A stretch of 8,208 bases of DNA from the NCBI GenBank assembly GCA_027044735.1, contig JALUBW010000221.1, positions 1 through 8,208 on the forward strand, written 5' to 3'. Source of the DNA: Anaerolineales bacterium (lineage in GTDB: Bacteria; Chloroflexota; Anaerolineae; Anaerolineales; DRMV01). Positions within the stretch are counted from its first letter, which is position 1; the number at the start of each line of letters is the position of its first letter. The notes beneath the pieces are model-generated. The model had not been told where the DNA came from and ran no database searches. It saw only the letters and a program-made list of their open reading frames with translations. Of the stretch, positions 4,929-8,208 are shown piece by piece. A program made the translations under genes and the position numbers.

Positions 4929-5320
4929 TCGGCATCGTTGTTGTTTCCCACAGCGCCAAAGTGGCCGAAGGTGTCAAAGAAATGGCCGACCAGATGAGCC
5001 AAGGGCGGGTGCCCATTGCCGCGGCCGGCGGCGTGGATGACCAAACCCTCGGCACCAATGCCGAACGCATTTTCGCTGCCTTGCAAAGCGCCTATTCGCC
5101 CGACGGCGTGCTGGTGCTGATGGATTTGGGCAGCGCGGTGATGAGCGCCCAAATGGCAATTGAAATGATGGCGCCCGAGCAGCAGGCTAAAATCCAAATG
5201 ACCGATGCCCCGCTGGTGGAAGGGGCGATTGTGGCCGCGGTGGAAGCCTCCCTTGGGCGCACCCTTGAAGAGGTCAAAAAGGCGGCCGAAGCCGCCAGCA
5301 CAATGAGGAAAATTTTGTGA
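4925..5320 (+). CDS. dhaM: DhaM: EIIA-Man-like phosphoryl carrier for dihydroxyacetone kinase
   Basis: This 131-residue single-domain protein is of the PTS EIIA-Man fold. MIGIVVVSHSAKVAEGVKEM places the phosphoryl-accepting histidine at H9. The blocks IAAAGGVDD and GVLVLMDLGSAVMSAQMA, followed by DAPLVEGAIVAAV, are typical of DhaM rather than of sugar-specific EIIA-Man. DhaM receives phosphate from HPr and passes it to ADP bound on DhaL, which with DhaK phosphorylates dihydroxyacetone to DHAP. E. coli DhaM is fused to HPr-like and EI-like domains. Here only the EIIA domain is present, and HPr and EI follow as separate genes. The start gives an ATGA overlap with the methyltransferase gene, with GGAG at 4913-4916. 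No DhaK or DhaL lies in the window. Confidence 0.92.
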   Translation: MIGIVVVSHSAKVAEGVKEMADQMSQGRVPIAAAGGVDDQTLGTNAERIFAALQSAYSPDGVLVLMDLGSAVMSAQMAIEMMAPEQQAKIQMTDAPLVEGAIVAAVEASLGRTLEEVKKAAEAASTMRKIL

Positions 5321-5610
5321 TGCCTGAAGAAGCAAAAAAGTCGTTGGTGCTGCAAGTGAACAATCCGGTAGGGCTGCATGCCCGCCCGGCCGCGCTTTTC
5401 GTTCAGAAAGCAGGAGAATTCAAAGCGGAAATCCGCGTCCGCAACCGGACGCGCAACACCCCCTTTGTGGACGCCAAAAGCATCTTGGGCGTGATGAGCA
5501 TTGGGGTGGCGCAGGGGCACGAAATAGAAATCACGGCCTCCGGCGAAGATGCCGAGGCCGCGCTTAGCGCCCTGCAAGAACTTGTGGAGAGCAATTTCGG
5601 AGAGGAATAG
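5320..5610 (+). CDS. Phosphocarrier protein HPr
   Basis: This is a 96-residue HPr-family protein. The active-site block NPVGLHARPAALFVQKA has the phosphorylated histidine at H20, and the regulatory-serine block DAKSILGVMSIGVAQGHEI has S54, equivalent to Ser46 of Firmicute HPr. It relays phosphate from enzyme I (6605 onward) to DhaM. The ATG at 5320 overlaps the dhaM stop by one base. An in-frame GTG at 5317 would give a 4-nt GTGA overlap and lies 7 nt from the GAGGA at 5305-5309, so either start is possible; ATG was preferred. Whether S54 is used depends on an HPr kinase, not visible here. HPr of this kind could serve the Dha system only or be the cell's general HPr. Confidence 0.92.
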   Translation: MPEEAKKSLVLQVNNPVGLHARPAALFVQKAGEFKAEIRVRNRTRNTPFVDAKSILGVMSIGVAQGHEIEITASGEDAEAALSALQELVESNFGEE

Positions 5611-5625
5611 CCAAAAGGGAAGACA

Positions 5626-6612
5626 ATGCCCACCACCGACCCCTACCACCTGAAATTGGCCCGAGTGGCACGGCTGTATTACGAGCAAAACCTCACCCAA
5701 GCGCAAATTGCCCGCGAAATGGGCGTTTCGCGCTCGCAAATTTCGCGCTGGCTGGCTGAAGCACGCGATCTCGGCATCGTGGAAATCCGCATCCAAGGCC
5801 CGTGGAGCCGGGTAGCCGAACTGCAGTCGCGCTTGGAGCGGCGTTTTCCGGTGCGCGAGGCGTTGGTGATGGACCGCGGCGGCCGCGGCTATATGCAACT
5901 GGTGCAGTCGTTGGGTGTGCTGGCTGCCAACCGCCTTGCCGAGTTGCTGGAAGGCAAGTCGGTGCTGGGTATTGCCTGGAGCACGGGCGTGTATCAGGTG
6001 GTGAGCGCGCTGCGCTCGGCGCGGCAAAAGGGCGTTACCGTGGTGCAGTTGATGGGCACGGTTGGCTCGGTCAACCCGCTGTTGGACGGCCCCGACCTCA
6101 CCCGCTGGCTGGCGCAGACGCTTTCGGGGCAATACCGCTACCTGCCCGCGCCGATTTTGGCGAGCACACCTGAGGCGCGCGAAGCCATCGTCAGCACGCC
6201 CGCCGTGAGCGAGGTCATCGCCCTTGCCGAGCAAGCCGATATCGCCCTTGTGGGCATCGGCGCGGTTTCCCCGCCCACCCTTTCCAGCCTTTTCAACGCC
6301 AAACTGCTTTCCGAAAAGGAACTGGAGCAAATTGCTACCCAAGGCGGCGTGGGCGATGTGTGCGGCTATTTCTTCAACCAAGAGGGCGAATTGCTGGATT
6401 TAGACCTGCATCGCCGCCTGATCGGCATTTCGTGGGAAGGGCTGAAGCACATTCCGGTGGTGATGGGCGTGGCCGGCGGGCGACGGAAAGCCCCCGCCAT
6501 CCTCGGCGCGCTGCGCAGCGGCGTGATTGATTACCTGGTGACCGACAGCGAGGCGGCTGCGCGTGTGCTGGAATTGGACGCGGCTACCCGAAGGGACGAG
6601 CAAAATGGCTGA
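5626..6612 (+). CDS. SorC-family transcriptional regulator
   Basis: This is a 328-residue protein. The N-terminal helix-turn-helix is at about 12-50 (LARLYYEQNLTQAQIAREMGVSRSQISRWL type; LTQAQIAREMGVSRSQISRW at 23-42). It is followed by a long sugar-binding domain with family blocks GIAWSTGVYQVV, VVQLMGTVG, ALVGIGAV, GDVCGYFFNQEG and VVMGVAGGRRKAPAILGALRSG, ending near IDYLVTDSEAAARVL. Length and layout match the SorC/DeoR-like sugar-phosphate-responsive regulators. AAGGGA at 5615-5620 lies 5 nt before the ATG. It sits between HPr and EI and its stop overlaps the EI start by 8 bases, so it is likely co-transcribed. By position it probably regulates this glycerol/dihydroxyacetone cluster in response to a triose phosphate; that is inference, and no operator was identified. 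Confidence 0.9.
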   Translation: MPTTDPYHLKLARVARLYYEQNLTQAQIAREMGVSRSQISRWLAEARDLGIVEIRIQGPWSRVAELQSRLERRFPVREALVMDRGGRGYMQLVQSLGVLAANRLAELLEGKSVLGIAWSTGVYQVVSALRSARQKGVTVVQLMGTVGSVNPLLDGPDLTRWLAQTLSGQYRYLPAPILASTPEAREAIVSTPAVSEVIALAEQADIALVGIGAVSPPTLSSLFNAKLLSEKELEQIATQGGVGDVCGYFFNQEGELLDLDLHRRLIGISWEGLKHIPVVMGVAGGRRKAPAILGALRSGVIDYLVTDSEAAARVLELDAATRRDEQNG

Positions 6613-8208
6613 ACAACGGTTTCACGGCATTGCGGCTTCCGGCGGGGTGGCAATTGCCCCCGCGTTTTTGTTTACCGACCCTGTGGATGGAGAAGCCCCA
6701 TCCCCCGCGGCCACAGGCAGCGTGGAAGAAGAACTTGCCCGCCTGCACCGCGCCCTGGAAGCCGCGCGCGCCGAAATTCAGTCGCTCTACGACGCGGCTC
6801 GGGAACGGGTGGGCGAGCAGGAGGCCGAAATTTTCCACGTCCATGCCATGTTTTTGGATGACCCCACGCTGACCAAGCAGGTGGAGGATGCCATCCGCAG
6901 CGGCGAAAGCGCGCTTGCCGCGTGGCGGCGGGCGGTGGAGGCGCAGGCGGCAATGCTGGAGGCGCTGAACGATCCGGTTTTCAGCGCGCGGGCGGTGGAT
7001 TTGCGCGACGTGGGTGCCCGCGTGGCCGCTCACCTTGCTGGAAAGGCGCACGCCCTTGCCCTGCCCTCGCAGCCTTCTATTATTGTGGCGCGCGAACTCA
7101 CCCCTTCGCAGACCATCATGCTGCCGCACGAGTTGGTGCGCGGCTTTTGCACCGTGCGGGGGAGCAAAACTTCCCATGTCGCCATTTTGGCGCGCGGGCT
7201 GGGCCTGCCCGCCGTGGTGGGCGTGGAGGAGGCCGTGCTGGATGCCGCCCGCGATGCCGCGCTGATGATCGTGGACGGCGAAACGGGCGAGGTCATCGTT
7301 TCGCCCACGGAAGAGACCTTAGCCGCCTACCGTGCGCGCGAAGCCGCGCTGGCGCGCGCCCGCGCGCAGGCGCAGGCCGGAGCCGCCGCGCCCGCAATCA
7401 CCCCCGACGGGCATCGGGTGGAAATCGGCGCGAATCTGGGCGGCGGCGGCCGCGCCGAGGCCGAGCAGGCGCTGGCCTTTGGCGCCGAGGGCGTTGGCCT
7501 GCTGCGCACCGAGTTCCTTTACATGGAACGCACCACGCCGCCCGACGAGGAGGAGCAAATTGCCGCCTACGCGCCCTATCTTGAAGTGATGGCCGGGCGG
7601 CCGGTGATTTTCCGCACTGCCGACATCGGCGGCGATAAGGACATCCCCTACCTCAACCTGCCCGCCGAGGCCAACCCCTTCCTCGGCCAGCGCGGCATCC
7701 GTCTTTCGCTGGCGCAGCCGGCGATGTTCCGCACCCAGTTGCGCGCCATTTTGCGCGCCGGCGCGGGCAAAACCGGCGTCAAAATCATGTTCCCGATGGT
7801 GGCCTCGGTGGAAGAGGTGCGCGCCGCCAAAGCCCACCTCGCCGCGGTGCGGCAAGCACTGGAGGCGGAAGGGCTGCCCTACGCACAAGATGTGGAAGTG
7901 GGGGTGATGATAGAAATACCCTCGGCTGCGATTTTGGCCGATATCCTCGCCCCCGAGGTGGATTTTTTCAGTATCGGCACCAACGACCTTTCGCAATACA
8001 CCTTGGCCGCCGACCGCACGCACCCCGAGGTGGGCCCGATGGCCGATGCGCTGCACCCCGCGGTCCTGCGGCTCATCAAGCAGGTGGTGGAAGCCGCCCA
8101 TGCCCGCGGCGTGTGGGTGGGGGTGTGCGGCGAACTCGGCGGCGACCCGCTGGCAACGCCGGTGCTTTTGGGGTTGGGGGTGGACGAGTTGAGCATGGCC
8201 GCGCCGAG
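6605..8208 (+). CDS. ptsI: Phosphoenolpyruvate-protein phosphotransferase (PTS enzyme I), 3' end outside window
   Basis: The frame is open from ATG 6605 to the window end (534 codons plus two bases). The N-terminal HPr-binding helical domain includes EEAEIFHVHAMFLDDP-like sequence. The phosphohistidine domain has GSKTSHVAILARGLGLPAVV with the active histidine at residue 191 (E. coli EI H189). The PEP-binding TIM barrel has EGVGLLRTEFLYM, FRTADIGGDK, NPFLGQRGIRLSL, MFPMVASVEE, GVMIEIPSAA and FFSIGTNDLSQYTLAADR. The catalytic cysteine is at 508 in GVCGELGGDP (E. coli C502). Only the last few dozen residues should be missing. It starts the relay PEP to EI to HPr to DhaM. It is a full-size EI, not the shortened EI domain fused in E. 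coli DhaM. AAGGGA at 6591-6596 serves the start, which lies inside the SorC-type gene. Confidence 0.94.
   Translation, partial: MAEQRFHGIAASGGVAIAPAFLFTDPVDGEAPSPAATGSVEEELARLHRALEAARAEIQSLYDAARERVGEQEAEIFHVHAMFLDDPTLTKQVEDAIRSGESALAAWRRAVEAQAAMLEALNDPVFSARAVDLRDVGARVAAHLAGKAHALALPSQPSIIVARELTPSQTIMLPHELVRGFCTVRGSKTSHVAILARGLGLPAVVGVEEAVLDAARDAALMIVDGETGEVIVSPTEETLAAYRAREAALARARAQAQAGAAAPAITPDGHRVEIGANLGGGGRAEAEQALAFGAEGVGLLRTEFLYMERTTPPDEEEQIAAYAPYLEVMAGRPVIFRTADIGGDKDIPYLNLPAEANPFLGQRGIRLSLAQPAMFRTQLRAILRAGAGKTGVKIMFPMVASVEEVRAAKAHLAAVRQALEAEGLPYAQDVEVGVMIEIPSAAILADILAPEVDFFSIGTNDLSQYTLAADRTHPEVGPMADALHPAVLRLIKQVVEAAHARGVWVGVCGELGGDPLATPVLLGLGVDELSMAAP

Noticed and set aside
5092..6381. 429-codon minus-strand open frame opposite dhaM, HPr and the SorC-type gene
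   Set aside because: It runs antisense to three well-supported genes with conserved motifs; no motif or ribosome site supports it.

Overview
The window looks like a chromosomal glycerol / dihydroxyacetone catabolism locus from a GC-rich bacterium. The dispersed CGCAGAG / CGCCAAG / CTCTGTG repeat islands, together with a split Dha-type PTS beside glycerol genes, suggest a Chloroflexota (Anaerolineae-like) genome. That placement is an impression from general knowledge, not a search result. Every convincing gene is on the + strand.

Layout. (1) 1-192: the end of glycerol kinase (glpK). (2) 193-650: a repeat island, a nested imperfect palindrome about 430 bp long. (3) 651-1823: a short GlpA-type FAD-dependent glycerol-3-phosphate (G3P) dehydrogenase. 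(4) 1825-2520: a complex II-type iron-sulfur subunit (SdhB/FrdB-like), one base after glpA. (5) 2505-3047: a double repeat island containing a 98-bp tandem duplication. (6) 3065-3466: an SdhC-like membrane anchor. (7) 3471-3680: a third repeat island. (8) 3703-4035: an SdhD-like membrane anchor. (9) 4051-4296: a small two-helix membrane protein with a TTG start. (10) 4293-4928: a SAM-dependent methyltransferase with a C-terminal four-cysteine motif. (11) 4925-5320: a stand-alone DhaM (EIIA-Man-like) protein. (12) 5320-5610: HPr. (13) 5626-6612: a SorC-family regulator. (14) 6605-8208: PTS enzyme I, cut by the window end.

How the genes fit together. GlpK makes G3P, and GlpA oxidises it to dihydroxyacetone phosphate (DHAP). 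The genes after glpA are not glpB and glpC. They are the B, C and D subunits of a succinate dehydrogenase / fumarate reductase, with no SdhA flavoprotein. The simplest reading is a complex II-like G3P:quinone oxidoreductase in which GlpA takes the place of SdhA and passes electrons through SdhB-type clusters to a haem/quinone membrane anchor. This is the most interesting candidate system here. The second half encodes a phosphorelay (PEP to EI to HPr to DhaM) that would feed a DhaK/DhaL dihydroxyacetone kinase, also giving DHAP. DhaK and DhaL are not in the window. From 4051 to the EI gene, genes are joined by 4-nt, 1-nt or 8-nt overlaps or a 15-nt gap, so they look like one operon.

The repeat islands lie at exactly three junctions: glpK|glpA, sdhB-like|sdhC-like and sdhC-like|sdhD-like. 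Each ends with a similar sequence (CTCAATCTGCGGTT or a variant) shortly before the Shine-Dalgarno site of the next gene. Their role is unknown.
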